From Leptolinea sp. UBA5203 (GTDB lineage Bacteria > Chloroflexota > Anaerolineae > Anaerolineales > Anaerolineaceae), in NCBI GenBank assembly GCA_002412765.1, contig DHVR01000018.1:1-52837 (forward strand): a DNA stretch of 52,837 nucleotides, given 5' to 3'. Shown here piece by piece: positions 25,061 to 33,430 of this stretch. Positions within the stretch are counted from its first letter, which is position 1. Each line of letters opens with the position of its first letter. The translations under genes were made by a program, and so were the position numbers. A model generated the notes under the pieces. That model was given only the letters and a program-made list of their open reading frames with translations, was not told the DNA's origin and searched no databases.

Positions 25061-26170
25061 ATGAATGCTTTGGAACAGCGCAGTTTGGAAATTATTTTAC
25101 AAAATCAAGCCCCTACTGGTGCATTTGTCGCCTGTCCAACTTTTGAGACTTACCAGTATTGTTGGTTTCGGGATGGAGCTTTCATCGCTCATGCGGCTTT
25201 TCTGCTGGGAGAGCGGGAGAGTATCCGCCGTTTTGAGTTGTGGTGTGCTGGCGTGGTGGAACGCTACCGTCCGGTGGCCGAACGGGTGATTGGCATGCTG
25301 TCTGCCGGTAAGCCGGTTGGCGAGCGTGATTTTCTGCCCACGCGCTTCACCTTGGAAGGCGTATCCGTGGAAGATAATTGGACCAATTTTCAGTTGGATG
25401 GCTATGGCACCTGGCTGTGGGGGTTGGGCGAATATCTGCAACGAACAGAGGATACCCCATTGATGGATGAGATTCGTCCGGCGGTTGTATTGACGGTACG
25501 TTATTTGATCGCCAGTTGGCAGACCCCCTGTTACGATTGCTGGGAAGAACATTTGAGTTATATCCACCCCTATACCCTGGGTGCCATCAGCGCAGGGTTG
25601 GGGGCCATGTGCCCATATCTGCCGGAACTGGCGACTGAGATTGAGCAAGCTATTCAGGCGATTGGATTATGGTTGAACGAACATGCCCTGCGCGATGAAC
25701 AAGTGATTAAAATGATCCCAATCGGCGCGGAACAGGAAAGCCCCAAGAGTTACGGTGTGGATGCCAGTTTGATCGGCTTGTTTGTGCCGTATGGCATTTA
25801 TGCCCCGAGTTCAGCGGTTGCTCAGACTACCATCGCGCGCATTGAACAGGATATTCATTTTCCTGGCGGCGGGGTATACCGCTATCCGCAGGATACCTAT
25901 TACGGCGGCGGCGAATGGTTATTGCTGGCCTGCTGGCTGGGATGGTATTATGCTGAAAACGGGCAGCACGAAAAAGCCGCTGATCTATTGAAGTGGGTGG
26001 AAAGCCAGGCGGATACGCAAGGTCAACTCTCCGAACAAGTGCTGGATCATTTGCTGGATCCGGATTATCTGGAGGAATGGGAACAGCGCTGGGGTAAGAA
26101 CGCCAGTCCGTTGCTATGGTCCCATGCCATGCTGATCATTCTCACAGAAGCATTGAAAAAGAATAGTTGA
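25061..26170 (+). CDS. GH15 glucoamylase/glucodextranase-like enzyme
   Basis: A 369-residue (alpha/alpha)6-barrel enzyme of GH15. Motifs include YCWFRDGAFIAHAAFLLG (substrate binding), DNWTNFQLDGYGTWLWGL, the general acid in CWEEHLSYIHPYTLGAI (Glu162) and the catalytic base in GQLSEQV (Glu325). Such enzymes release glucose from non-reducing ends of alpha-1,4- or alpha-1,6-glucans; the GH66 neighbour favours glucodextranase or isomalto-oligosaccharide activity. No signal peptide: cytoplasmic. It lacks the extra domains of secreted glucodextranases. It is the last gene of the operon and is followed 20 bp later by a strong terminator. Confidence 0.88.
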   Translation: MNALEQRSLEIILQNQAPTGAFVACPTFETYQYCWFRDGAFIAHAAFLLGERESIRRFELWCAGVVERYRPVAERVIGMLSAGKPVGERDFLPTRFTLEGVSVEDNWTNFQLDGYGTWLWGLGEYLQRTEDTPLMDEIRPAVVLTVRYLIASWQTPCYDCWEEHLSYIHPYTLGAISAGLGAMCPYLPELATEIEQAIQAIGLWLNEHALRDEQVIKMIPIGAEQESPKSYGVDASLIGLFVPYGIYAPSSAVAQTTIARIEQDIHFPGGGVYRYPQDTYYGGGEWLLLACWLGWYYAENGQHEKAADLLKWVESQADTQGQLSEQVLDHLLDPDYLEEWEQRWGKNASPLLWSHAMLIILTEALKKNS

Positions 26171-26189
26171 TGAAAAATTCTTGGGAGAA

Positions 26190-26217
26190 GCCGGTATTAA
26201 TTACCGGCTCTTTTTTT
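26190..26217 (+). terminator. Terminator of the alpha-glucan operon
   Basis: Stem GCCGGTA / TACCGGC (26190-26208) with a 5-base loop, followed by TC and seven T residues. It lies 20 bp after the GH15 stop. Confidence 0.9.
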
Positions 26218-26249
26218 GCCAGTTTAAAATAAATAGTTCGGAGAAACGT

Positions 26250-26429
26250 ATGACAGTGGTAAGTTCGCTTAAGGGTACGATAGACCCGGTGTCAATCGAC
26301 CAAGCGATTTTTGAATTTCATCCTGCCATAAAAGTAGCAGGACGTTTGCTCTTTAAAAGAACCCACACACACCTTTTCCCTATGTTTATGTATACTGACG
26401 AAAATTCATTGACAATTTATGTCAAATAG
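26250..26429 (+). CDS. Possible small protein, 59 residues
   Basis: ATG 26250 has GGAG 7 bases upstream and opens a 59-codon frame (TVVSSLKGTIDPVSIDQ, then HPAIKVAGRLLFKRTHTH). I do not recognise it. It ends within the promoter region of the next operon, and its codon use is unremarkable. It may be a real small gene behind the operon terminator or a chance frame. Confidence 0.35.
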   Translation: MTVVSSLKGTIDPVSIDQAIFEFHPAIKVAGRLLFKRTHTHLFPMFMYTDENSLTIYVK

Positions 26430-26460
26430 ACTTGACACAATGTCTAATATATAATACTAT
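26409..26460 (+). promoter_or_regulatory. Promoter with repeated TTGACA/TGTCAA elements
   Basis: A perfect inverted repeat TTGACA-ATTTA-TGTCAA (26409-26425) is followed by a related, imperfect copy TTGACA-CAA-TGTCTA (26432-26446). The second TTGACA also serves as a -35, with TACTAT (26455-26460) at 17 bp. The repeats are a plausible operator for the XRE-family regulator encoded at 27002. Confidence 0.6.
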
Positions 26461-26502
26461 GTGTGTATTCAAGTTTACACATTCAAAAGGAGTGCATTAA
26501 TC

Positions 26503-27009
26503 ATGTCTTATCAGGAAAAAAGAACCGTTGTCAGTATCGTTACAGGCGCATTGATTTTGGCAGGCTATTTCTCCTATGCATTGGGTAAGGTTCAAGCGGG
26601 TACGGTGGTCTCTGGGGATCTGAAATTTTGGGCTGGCACCATGCTATTGTTTATCGGCATTGGAATCGTAGCTACTATTATCATCCAAATCGTTTTTCAT
26701 ATTCTGCTCTCCATCGGCATTGCGGTGCAGAAAACAATTGAAAATGAAGCTATCGGTGATAAGGAAATTGAAAGGTCCGTTGGCGCGGAAATCGTTGAAG
26801 ATGAGATGGACAGGCTGATTCAATCTAAATCCATGCGTGTCGGCTTTTTCTTCGCCGGATTCGGATTTGTCATTGCGCTTGTCTCCCTGATTTTGAATTA
26901 TTCCCCTGTCGTGATGCTCAATATTCTTTTTGTATCTTTTAGCGCGGGTTCCATATTTGAGGGGTTTACCCAACTGTATTATTACAAAAAAGGGTTAAGC
27001 CATGGCTAA
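26503..27009 (+). CDS. Membrane protein paired with an XRE regulator
   Basis: A 168-residue protein with four hydrophobic helices (VSIVTGALILAGYFSYALG, TMLLFIGIGIVATIIIQIVF, FFFAGFGFVIALVSLIL, VVMLNILFVSFSAG) and a central charged loop (EAIGDKEIERSVGAEIVEDEMD). It resembles the DUF2178-like membrane proteins that often precede a small Cro/CI regulator; I am not certain of the family number. ATG 26503 has AAAGGAG 11 bases upstream. Its end overlaps the regulator start by 8 bases, a coupled arrangement. The pair may sense membrane stress or a drug and adjust its own expression. Confidence 0.75.
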   Translation: MSYQEKRTVVSIVTGALILAGYFSYALGKVQAGTVVSGDLKFWAGTMLLFIGIGIVATIIIQIVFHILLSIGIAVQKTIENEAIGDKEIERSVGAEIVEDEMDRLIQSKSMRVGFFFAGFGFVIALVSLILNYSPVVMLNILFVSFSAGSIFEGFTQLYYYKKGLSHG

Positions 27010-27226
27010 AGTCTTTATTATTTCCAATAACATAAGAAAACTGCGTTTTTTTGCTAATGAAATGACCCAGCAGGCGCTGGCGGAACATGCCGGTGTATCC
27101 CGGCAGACGATCAATGCCATTGAGGCCGGAAAATATTCGCCCTCTCTGGAGCTGGCCTTCCGCATCGCGGATGCCTTCAGCGTAACGATCGGTGAAGTCT
27201 TTGAATGTGAAGTAAAAGGAGAGTGA
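27002..27226 (+). CDS. XRE-family small HTH regulator
   Basis: A 74-residue Cro/C1-type regulator of the YgzD/YozG kind: NNIRKLRF, then MTQQALAEHAGVSRQTINAIE as the helix-turn-helix, then YSPSLELAFRIADAF and GEVFEC. It overlaps the upstream membrane-protein gene by 8 bases and precedes the DUF4386 gene by 4 bp, so the three are probably one operon. The TTGACA/TGTCAA repeats at 26409-26446 are its likely operator. Confidence 0.92.
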   Translation: MAKVFIISNNIRKLRFFANEMTQQALAEHAGVSRQTINAIEAGKYSPSLELAFRIADAFSVTIGEVFECEVKGE

Positions 27227-27230
27227 TTTG

Positions 27231-27932
27231 ATGAGTTCCACGAGAAAAGCAGCAGCCCTGATCGGCATCTTGTTCATTTTGGCAACCGTTACGGGTGTCA
27301 TCGCGGCAGTACTGCTTACGCCCATTTTGAATGCGCCGGATTATTTATCCCAAATTGCAGCCCATGAAGGGCAGGTTATCCTCAGCGCCTTTCTGACGTT
27401 TATCATGGCCATGTGTTGTGCAGGCATCGGTCTGGCGTTGTTTCCGATCCTAAACAAATTCAATGAAGGCCTAGCTGCGGGTTCTGCTGGATTCCGGCTG
27501 ATTGAAGCCATGATCCAGGTGTTGAGCGCTCTGTTGATGGCTTGCCTGCTGATCGTGGGTCGATCAGCTGTGTCAGCTGCTGATCCGAGCGCTGTCTCCT
27601 TTCAGGCGATTGGGGATGTGCTTAAAGCTGCAAATGATTGGCTGACCAACAGCCCCATGTTGATTTGTTGGGGTATCGGCGCGCTGATGTATTATTTTGC
27701 CTTTTATCGCTATCGTTTGCTCCCGCGCTGGCTGTCCCTTTGGGGTTTGATCGCTATGACCCTGACCATTGTGGTTAGTGTGCTGGTGATGCTGGAATTA
27801 ATTCCCGGCTTTGGTACCTTTCAGACGGCTGCCAACATGCCGATTGCCTTGCAGGAAATGGTTCTGGCTGTCTGGTTGATCGTTAAGGGTTTCAATAGCC
27901 CGACTAAGACTTCCATGCCTGGATCAATATAG
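27231..27932 (+). CDS. DUF4386 family membrane protein
   Basis: A 233-residue protein with six to seven transmembrane helices and the DUF4386 start RKAAALIGILFILATVTGVIA. The family is widespread and of unknown function. ATG 27231 is preceded by GGAGAGTGATTTG. It starts 4 bp after the XRE stop, so it is likely in the same operon and under the same control. It is followed by the MDR oxidoreductase gene with a 26-bp gap. Confidence 0.88.
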   Translation: MSSTRKAAALIGILFILATVTGVIAAVLLTPILNAPDYLSQIAAHEGQVILSAFLTFIMAMCCAGIGLALFPILNKFNEGLAAGSAGFRLIEAMIQVLSALLMACLLIVGRSAVSAADPSAVSFQAIGDVLKAANDWLTNSPMLICWGIGALMYYFAFYRYRLLPRWLSLWGLIAMTLTIVVSVLVMLELIPGFGTFQTAANMPIALQEMVLAVWLIVKGFNSPTKTSMPGSI

Positions 27933-27958
27933 ATTTCTATTTTTTCGGAGTGCAAATA

Positions 27959-28906
27959 ATGAAAGCAGTTGTATATGATAAAAGTAAAAGCCCCAATGCC
28001 CTGGTTTATCAGGAAGTGGAAAAACCGGTTCCGGGTGATCACGAAGTCCTGGTAAAGATTCATGCGGTATCCATTAACGCGGCGGACTATCGCTCCATGC
28101 GTATGGGGATCATCCCCAAACGGAAGATCTTTGGCGCGGATATTGCGGGGAGGGTGGAAGCTGTTGGCGCAGCCTGTACAACATTCACTGTTGGCGAGGA
28201 TGTCTTTGGAGATATCTCAAACTGCGGGTTCGGCGGTTTTGCCGAGTACGTGGCTGTACCGGAAAACCTGCTGGCTTCCATACCGGCCAGTGTGTCTTTC
28301 GAAACGGCATCTGCTCTCCCCATGGCTTCGCTGACTGCTTTGCAGGCTTTACGCAATCAAGGTGAAATCAAAGCCGGCCAAAAGGTGTTGATTTGCGGCG
28401 CAGGCGGGGGTGTGGGTACCTTTGCTGTGCAACTGGCCAAACACTTTGGTACGGAAGTCACCGCTGTATGCAGCCCAGCCAATGTGGAGCTGGTCCGCTC
28501 CCTTGGCGCCGACCATGTGATCGACTACACCAAAGAGGATTTTGTCAAAAGCTCACAACGGTATGACCTGGTTTTGGGCATCAACGGAAGTCATTCACTT
28601 TCTGTCTATAAAAGTATTCTTGCCCCTAAGGGAATATTTGTCGCAGTCGGCGGTGGGCTCTCCCAGGTAATCAACGCCATGCTTTTTGGTTCAATCCTGT
28701 CCATGGGCGGTAAGAAAATGCGTTTCCTGGCAGCCAAAGCGGACACAAAGGATTTGGCGTTTGTGATGAGTCTGGTGGAAGCAGGGAAGATCAAGCCGAT
28801 CATAGACCGCCGCTATCCGCTGGAGAAAACCGGGGAAGCCATGCAGTATTTATCCAAAGGGCATGCCCGCGGGAAGGTGGTGATTCAGGTAGTTCAAGAA
28901 GAATAA
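27959..28906 (+). CDS. MDR-family NAD(P)-dependent oxidoreductase (quinone oxidoreductase-like)
   Basis: A 315-residue medium-chain dehydrogenase/reductase. The GroES-like half begins MKAVVYDKSKSPNALVYQ and contains DIAGRVEAVGAACTTF and GFAEYVAVPE; the nucleotide-binding half has CGAGGGVGTFAVQLAKHFG. The zinc ligands of alcohol dehydrogenases are missing, as in zeta-crystallin-like NADPH:quinone reductases. ATG 27959 has CGGAG 8 bases upstream. It is the last gene of the plus-strand unit with the XRE and DUF4386 genes. The substrate is unknown. Confidence 0.92.
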   Translation: MKAVVYDKSKSPNALVYQEVEKPVPGDHEVLVKIHAVSINAADYRSMRMGIIPKRKIFGADIAGRVEAVGAACTTFTVGEDVFGDISNCGFGGFAEYVAVPENLLASIPASVSFETASALPMASLTALQALRNQGEIKAGQKVLICGAGGGVGTFAVQLAKHFGTEVTAVCSPANVELVRSLGADHVIDYTKEDFVKSSQRYDLVLGINGSHSLSVYKSILAPKGIFVAVGGGLSQVINAMLFGSILSMGGKKMRFLAAKADTKDLAFVMSLVEAGKIKPIIDRRYPLEKTGEAMQYLSKGHARGKVVIQVVQEE

Positions 28907-28945
28907 ACAGAAATACCAATGGAATTATTCCATCGTCAAATACAA

Positions 28946-28979
28946 CAATCCCTCCAATGGGTATCCATCGGGGGGATTG
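28946..28979 (-). terminator. Hairpin between convergent MDR and hypA genes
   Basis: CAATCCCTCC (28946-28955) pairs with GGGGGGATTG (28970-28979) over 10 bp, and ATGG/CCAT extends the inner stem. On the minus strand it is followed by TTGTTGTATTTG, so it probably ends the hypA transcript, though the T-run is broken. Confidence 0.55.
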
Positions 28980-29073
28980 CGTTTGTGACAAAGTTCTGGA
29001 ATGTTCTGCTTGTGGTTGCGTATAAAAAAGAGGGAAGACTCTGGGGGAGGCTCGAAACCTGTACACCAAGCAA

Positions 29074-29415
29074 TCAACACGCCACGATCTCTTTGATCAT
29101 GAACTCTTTTCCGCTTAGCACTTCCCAATCCGCTGCTGCGCAGGTCGGGCAAGCATCCCTATGCTGAAGCAGGTTGAAGATGGTGCTGCAATGACTGCAG
29201 CGTGCAATCCCCGGTATGATCTCAATTTTCAATTTCGTCTCTTGCAGCAGGGTGCCGTCCACAGCGGCCGGATAGCAGGCCTCAATGTATTGCGGCACCA
29301 CAGGAGAGAGCTCCCCCACCTGGAGTACCAGCGTTTCCACCTGGGTTACGCCGTTCTCCATGGCAAACTTCTCAACAGATCTGACGATGTTAAACATGAT
29401 TCCTAATTCGTGCAC
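29074..29415 (-). CDS. hypA: Hydrogenase/urease nickel incorporation protein HypA
   Basis: A 113-residue nickel chaperone. It begins MHELG with His2 (nickel ligand) and Glu3, which fixes the start at GTG 29413-29415, preceded by AGGTGA. The zinc site is two Cys pairs: CSHC and CPTC in the C-terminal half. HypA passes Ni(II) with HypB to [NiFe]-hydrogenase large subunits (established). In the window it is separated from hypB by an 896-residue Fe-S flavoprotein gene and by a fold-back repeat of about 400 bp. No hydrogenase subunit is present here. Confidence 0.93.
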   Translation of the reverse strand: MHELGIMFNIVRSVEKFAMENGVTQVETLVLQVGELSPVVPQYIEACYPAAVDGTLLQETKLKIEIIPGIARCSHCSTIFNLLQHRDACPTCAAADWEVLSGKEFMIKEIVAC

Positions 29416-29464
29416 AAGCTCACCTGTTTAGCTATAAGTTACTGCCACTTAATAGTTTTCCATC

Positions 29465-29867
29465 GAATGTTGAGATTGCCTACCCCTACGGAGTACAGGC
29501 CGGGCAAAAAGCGCCCTCGCAGTAACATCCGTGTTGTGTCATTGCGAGCCCCATACGGCACTGTCTTTAGTTCATTTAGGCGGGGCGTGGCAATCTCCAC
29601 GCCGGATTGGTATAGGTGTCTACTATTACCAGTACCTTCAATACTTGCAGGGAGATTGCCGCGGCCCTACCATTTGAACTCATAATATAACCATTTGGGC
29701 CTTGCAATGACACTCAATCTTGTCTTGTCGTTGCGAGTAAATCTACAATGCTTATGCCCTTTATTCGAATTAAATTGGGCAAATGCGAGAAAAAAACCAT
29801 CCTTCTCTTTTTTTTCTAAGGAGCGAGCGGCTTGTACTCCGCAGGGGTAGGCAGTCTCCACATTGGA
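29465..29867. repeat. Nested fold-back (MITE-like) repeat
   Basis: The outer arms, about 37 bp at 29465-29502 and 29828-29864, are inverted copies with roughly four mismatches; the shared core contains TGCCTACCCCT and CGGAGTACA. Inside is a second inverted pair: GTGTCATTGCGAG...GGCAATCTCC (about 29537-29599) and its reverse (about 29650-29712). There is no transposase frame. The motif CATTGCGAG...GGCAATCT is a dispersed repeat type I recognise from other genomes. It sits in the 540 bp between hypA and the flavoprotein gene. Confidence 0.72.
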
Positions 29868-29953
29868 TCGAAAGATACCCCAAACATTTCAAATATTAAC
29901 GAATGACATTCATTGGCAAAGTTATAACATTCGCAATTGCACATAATACAATA

Positions 29954-32644
29954 CTAATTCTTAAAAATCGAGTTGATCGATTTGCCAACCTTTTTAACGG
30001 CGATTTTTACTTTGCGTTTCAGCAGTTGTTTGACCACAACCGGCTTTAGATCCTGAAAGGCAACCCCGGCCCCATCGTATTCCCGGACGAGGGAGATGGC
30101 GTCGAATTTACACTTTGTGGTGCAAACGCCGCAGCCCACACACAGGGTTTCATCCACCACGGTGGCGCCGCAGCTCAAGCAGCGCTGGGTCTCTTTCACC
30201 ACCTGATCCTGGGTAAAGGTGACGCGCAAATCTTTGAAGGTAAGTTTGGATTTGGCTCCGTCCACGTGCTCGGCTTTTTGCCGCGGCAGACGATCGTAAC
30301 CGTCCAGATCCAGCTCTGTTTTATCCAGCGCATTATACTCGCGCTTGCTGCGCCCGATGGTCAGGCTTTGTCCGGGATGGACAAAACGATGGATGGAGAT
30401 CGAAGCCTGCTTGCCTGCTGCGATGGCATCAATGGCAAATTTGGGGCCGGTCAGGGCGTCACCGCCGGCAAAGATGTCGGGTTGTGCGGTCTGGTAGGTC
30501 ATTGGATCGGCTTTGATGGTTTGGTTTGGGTTCAATTCCACGCTGGAACCAGCTAACAGATTCCCCCAATCCATGGCCTGTCCGATGGAGATCAGAACAA
30601 AGTCCGCTTCCACCAGTTTGGTTTGGCTCTCATCATAGGTTGGGTTGAATTTACCGTTGGCATCAAAGACGGAAACACATTTCTTAAATTCTACATCGGT
30701 GACATGCCCGTCCTTGGTGATGAAGCGTTTTGGCCCCCAGGAATTATTGATGGCAATATCTTCCGATACGGCTTCTTCAATTTCTTCATCCAGCGATGGC
30801 ATCTGCTCGCGGTTTTCAAGGCAGTACATGTCCACCTTTTCGGCACCCACCCGGGTTGCACTTCTGGCTACATCGATGGCCACATTACCGCCGCCAATGA
30901 CGATCACTTTGCCTTTCAGCTTGACATCTTCACCCAGATTTACGCTGCGGACGAAATCAACCCCGGCAAGAATGCCCTGGGCGTCTTCGCCCTCGATGTT
31001 CAGTTTCCGGCTGGCCTGCGCGCCGATGGCCAGGTAAAAGGCCTCGTAGCCCTGGGCTCTTAAGTCATTCAGGCTGACGTCCTTGCCAACATCCACGCCG
31101 ACCTTGAATTCAACCCCCAGATCAGACAACACATCAATTTCCGCATTCACCACGCTTTTTTCCAGACGGAAGGAGGGAATGCCGAGGGTCAGCATACCGC
31201 CCAGCGCTTTTTGTTTTTCAAAAACGGTGACTTTGTAGCCTTCAATCGCCAGATAGTAGGCACAGGAAAGTCCCGCAGGACCGGCACCAATGACGGCTAT
31301 TCTTTTGCCGTACTCATGTTTGATCTTGGGAATGAAGTGATTTTTTCTGTCCAAATCCTGATCGGCGATGAATTTCTTGATTTCATCAATCGCGATGGGA
31401 TCATCCAGATCGCCTCGGGTGCAGGCGGATTCACAGCGTCTCGGGCAGATACGTCCGCAGACGGCCGGGAACGGGTTTTCATGCTTGATCAATTCCAATG
31501 CCTCGAGGTATTTTCCCTGGGCAGCCAGCTTGATGTAGCCCTGGATGGAGATATGCGCAGGACATTCTGTTTTGCATGGGCTGGTGCCGGTATCGACCAC
31601 GTCCTTGCGGTTATAGCGGTAATTGGCATTCCATTTGTCCGGACCCCATTTGGTATCACGAGGGGTTTCCCGTTCCAATTGAATGATCGGCGTATCGCCG
31701 CAAATTTTCTGTCCCATTTGTAAAGCATTCACCGGACAGGCTTCCACACATTCGCCGCAAGCCACGCATTTCTCAATATCGACATGCGAGACGTAATTGG
31801 AACGCACCATATCCGTATTGATGAACATCTCGGCGGTGCGCAGGGAGAGGCAGGAGCATCCGCAGCAGTTGCAGATGGCGTGCGTCTTTCCGGGGCCGTC
31901 GGTGTTGGGGATCTGATGCACCAGGCCGTTTTCTTCCGCGCGCTGGATGATTTCAAAGGCTTCATCGCGGGTGATCTCACGGCCTCTGCCGGTGCGGATG
32001 TAGTACTCCGCAGCGTGACCCATCTGAATACACATATCTTCCTTGAGATGGCCGCAGCCCTCGCCCATGGATTCTCTGGCGGTGCGGCAGGAGCAATCCG
32101 AAACAGAGAAGATGGTATTGTCATGTAAATATTTAGAGACTTCTTCGTAGGAGGCTTTGCGGGAGTTGCCGTCAATGGCGCTTTCGATGGGGATGACGCG
32201 CATCAAACCGACCCCCACCGGAAAATTACCCGCCGTGGCCGGTCCGCGTACGCGGCCGTAGGCTTCAAAGGACTCGGCAATCTGCGGATATTTTTTGACA
32301 TTTTCCTTGTTGTTGGTCATCATTTCCATGATGCCGGGGATCCAGGTGTCGTACCAGTACTTGTCAACGCCGTCAATTTTGTTAACGAAACAAACCCCAG
32401 CCATGGAGAGCGCCCATAACAGTTCGGAGGTCTTCTCCACCGGTTTTCCGCACAGTACAGCAACTTCTTCGGCACTCTGTGGTTTGCGCATCTCAAGGCA
32501 CAGGGCCACTTCGGCCATTTCTTCTGTGACCACGGGTTCGAGAATCCGGTATTCCGGGTCAGTGGCTTGAATGCCGGCTTTTGAGCCCATTTTTTTTCTG
32601 CTGACTTTGTTGGCAAATTCCAATACTTTTTCTTTTACAGCCAT
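29954..32644 (-). CDS. Large Fe-S flavoprotein: winged helix, ferredoxin, GltD-like oxidoreductase, C-terminal Fe-S domain
   Basis: An 896-residue fusion. Residues 30-110 look like a winged helix. Cys-rich motifs CSC (184-186) and CNCCGCSC (258-265) are followed by a 4Fe-4S ferredoxin motif CVACGECVEACP (293-304). The middle is a glutamate-synthase-small-subunit-like unit: Cys-rich Fer4_20 segment (357-408), FAD motif GAGPAG (453-458), NAD(P) motif GGGNVA (584-589). The end has CLSC (822-825) and CVGCGVCTTKC (835-845). It should carry electrons between NAD(P)H and Fe-S clusters in the cytoplasm. hypB is 26 bp upstream on the same strand; hypA lies downstream beyond a repeat. The physiological acceptor is unknown. 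GAGGAA precedes ATG 32644. Confidence 0.88.
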   Translation of the reverse strand: MAVKEKVLEFANKVSRKKMGSKAGIQATDPEYRILEPVVTEEMAEVALCLEMRKPQSAEEVAVLCGKPVEKTSELLWALSMAGVCFVNKIDGVDKYWYDTWIPGIMEMMTNNKENVKKYPQIAESFEAYGRVRGPATAGNFPVGVGLMRVIPIESAIDGNSRKASYEEVSKYLHDNTIFSVSDCSCRTARESMGEGCGHLKEDMCIQMGHAAEYYIRTGRGREITRDEAFEIIQRAEENGLVHQIPNTDGPGKTHAICNCCGCSCLSLRTAEMFINTDMVRSNYVSHVDIEKCVACGECVEACPVNALQMGQKICGDTPIIQLERETPRDTKWGPDKWNANYRYNRKDVVDTGTSPCKTECPAHISIQGYIKLAAQGKYLEALELIKHENPFPAVCGRICPRRCESACTRGDLDDPIAIDEIKKFIADQDLDRKNHFIPKIKHEYGKRIAVIGAGPAGLSCAYYLAIEGYKVTVFEKQKALGGMLTLGIPSFRLEKSVVNAEIDVLSDLGVEFKVGVDVGKDVSLNDLRAQGYEAFYLAIGAQASRKLNIEGEDAQGILAGVDFVRSVNLGEDVKLKGKVIVIGGGNVAIDVARSATRVGAEKVDMYCLENREQMPSLDEEIEEAVSEDIAINNSWGPKRFITKDGHVTDVEFKKCVSVFDANGKFNPTYDESQTKLVEADFVLISIGQAMDWGNLLAGSSVELNPNQTIKADPMTYQTAQPDIFAGGDALTGPKFAIDAIAAGKQASISIHRFVHPGQSLTIGRSKREYNALDKTELDLDGYDRLPRQKAEHVDGAKSKLTFKDLRVTFTQDQVVKETQRCLSCGATVVDETLCVGCGVCTTKCKFDAISLVREYDGAGVAFQDLKPVVVKQLLKRKVKIAVKKVGKSINSIFKN

Positions 32645-32670
32645 GAAGGGTTCCTCGCAGTCCTATGATT

Positions 32671-33342
32671 TTATAGTTCTTTCCAATTTTTTACTTCGGT
32701 ACGAATCCAATCAGCCCATTCACCGATGCCTTGACCGGTTTTGGCGGAGATCGGAATAATTTCAATGTTCGGATTTAGTTTCTTTACCCGCTCGCTGGCA
32801 GCCGCCAGATCAAAATCAAAAAAGGACATGGCGTCTATTTTGTTGATCAACAAGACATCCACGATGGAAAACATATGCGGGTATTTCAGGGGTTTGTCGT
32901 CCCCTTCAGGGACGCTCAAAATCATCGCGTTTTTGGCCGCGCCGGTATCAAAATCCGCCGGGCAGAGCAGATTACCGATATTTTCCAGGATGATCAGATC
33001 AAGTCCCTGGGTTCCCATTTCGGCCAGACCCTGTTGGGTCATGTTGGCATCCAAATGACACATGCCGCCGGTATGGAGCTGGATGACTTTGGCGCCGGTC
33101 TGCGATATGGTGCGGGCATCGACGTCCGAATCCACATCGGCTTCCACCACGCCAATACGCATTTCATCTTTCAAGGCTTCAATGGTTCTGACCAGGGTGG
33201 TTGTTTTCCCTGAACCAGGAGATGACATTAAATTCAATAAAAAAGTCTTGCTCTTTTTTAACTCTCCCCTGAGCAATGCGGCCTGACGGTCATTGTCATC
33301 AAAAACGCTTTTCTTGATTTCGAAAATTTTGTAAGCTTCCAT
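32671..33342 (-). CDS. hypB: Hydrogenase/urease nickel incorporation GTPase HypB
   Basis: A 223-residue SIMIBI-class GTPase. Motifs: P-loop SSPGSGKTT, VEADVDSDVDA, GGMCHLDANM (metal site Cys-His in the G domain), ENIGNLLCPADFD, and NKID. The N-terminal His-rich nickel store of some HypB proteins is missing. It delivers nickel with HypA for [NiFe]-hydrogenase maturation (established). ATG 33342 has AGAGGTG about 7 bases upstream; an in-frame start at 33366 is less likely. It is followed after 26 bp by the Fe-S flavoprotein. A hairpin at 33431-33471 lies in its leader region. Confidence 0.92.
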   Translation of the reverse strand: MEAYKIFEIKKSVFDDNDRQAALLRGELKKSKTFLLNLMSSPGSGKTTTLVRTIEALKDEMRIGVVEADVDSDVDARTISQTGAKVIQLHTGGMCHLDANMTQQGLAEMGTQGLDLIILENIGNLLCPADFDTGAAKNAMILSVPEGDDKPLKYPHMFSIVDVLLINKIDAMSFFDFDLAAASERVKKLNPNIEIIPISAKTGQGIGEWADWIRTEVKNWKEL

Positions 33343-33430
33343 CCCATTCACCTCTAAAGGTTTCAATCCAACTTTTGTCTACAGCATGGATGATAATTGG
33401 TTCCGGTGTGCGGGTTGTTTGTAGTAGAGA

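Noticed and set aside
29667..29861. Open frame inside the fold-back repeat
   Set aside because: It arises from the inverted-repeat sequence; there is no ribosome site and no protein-like pattern.
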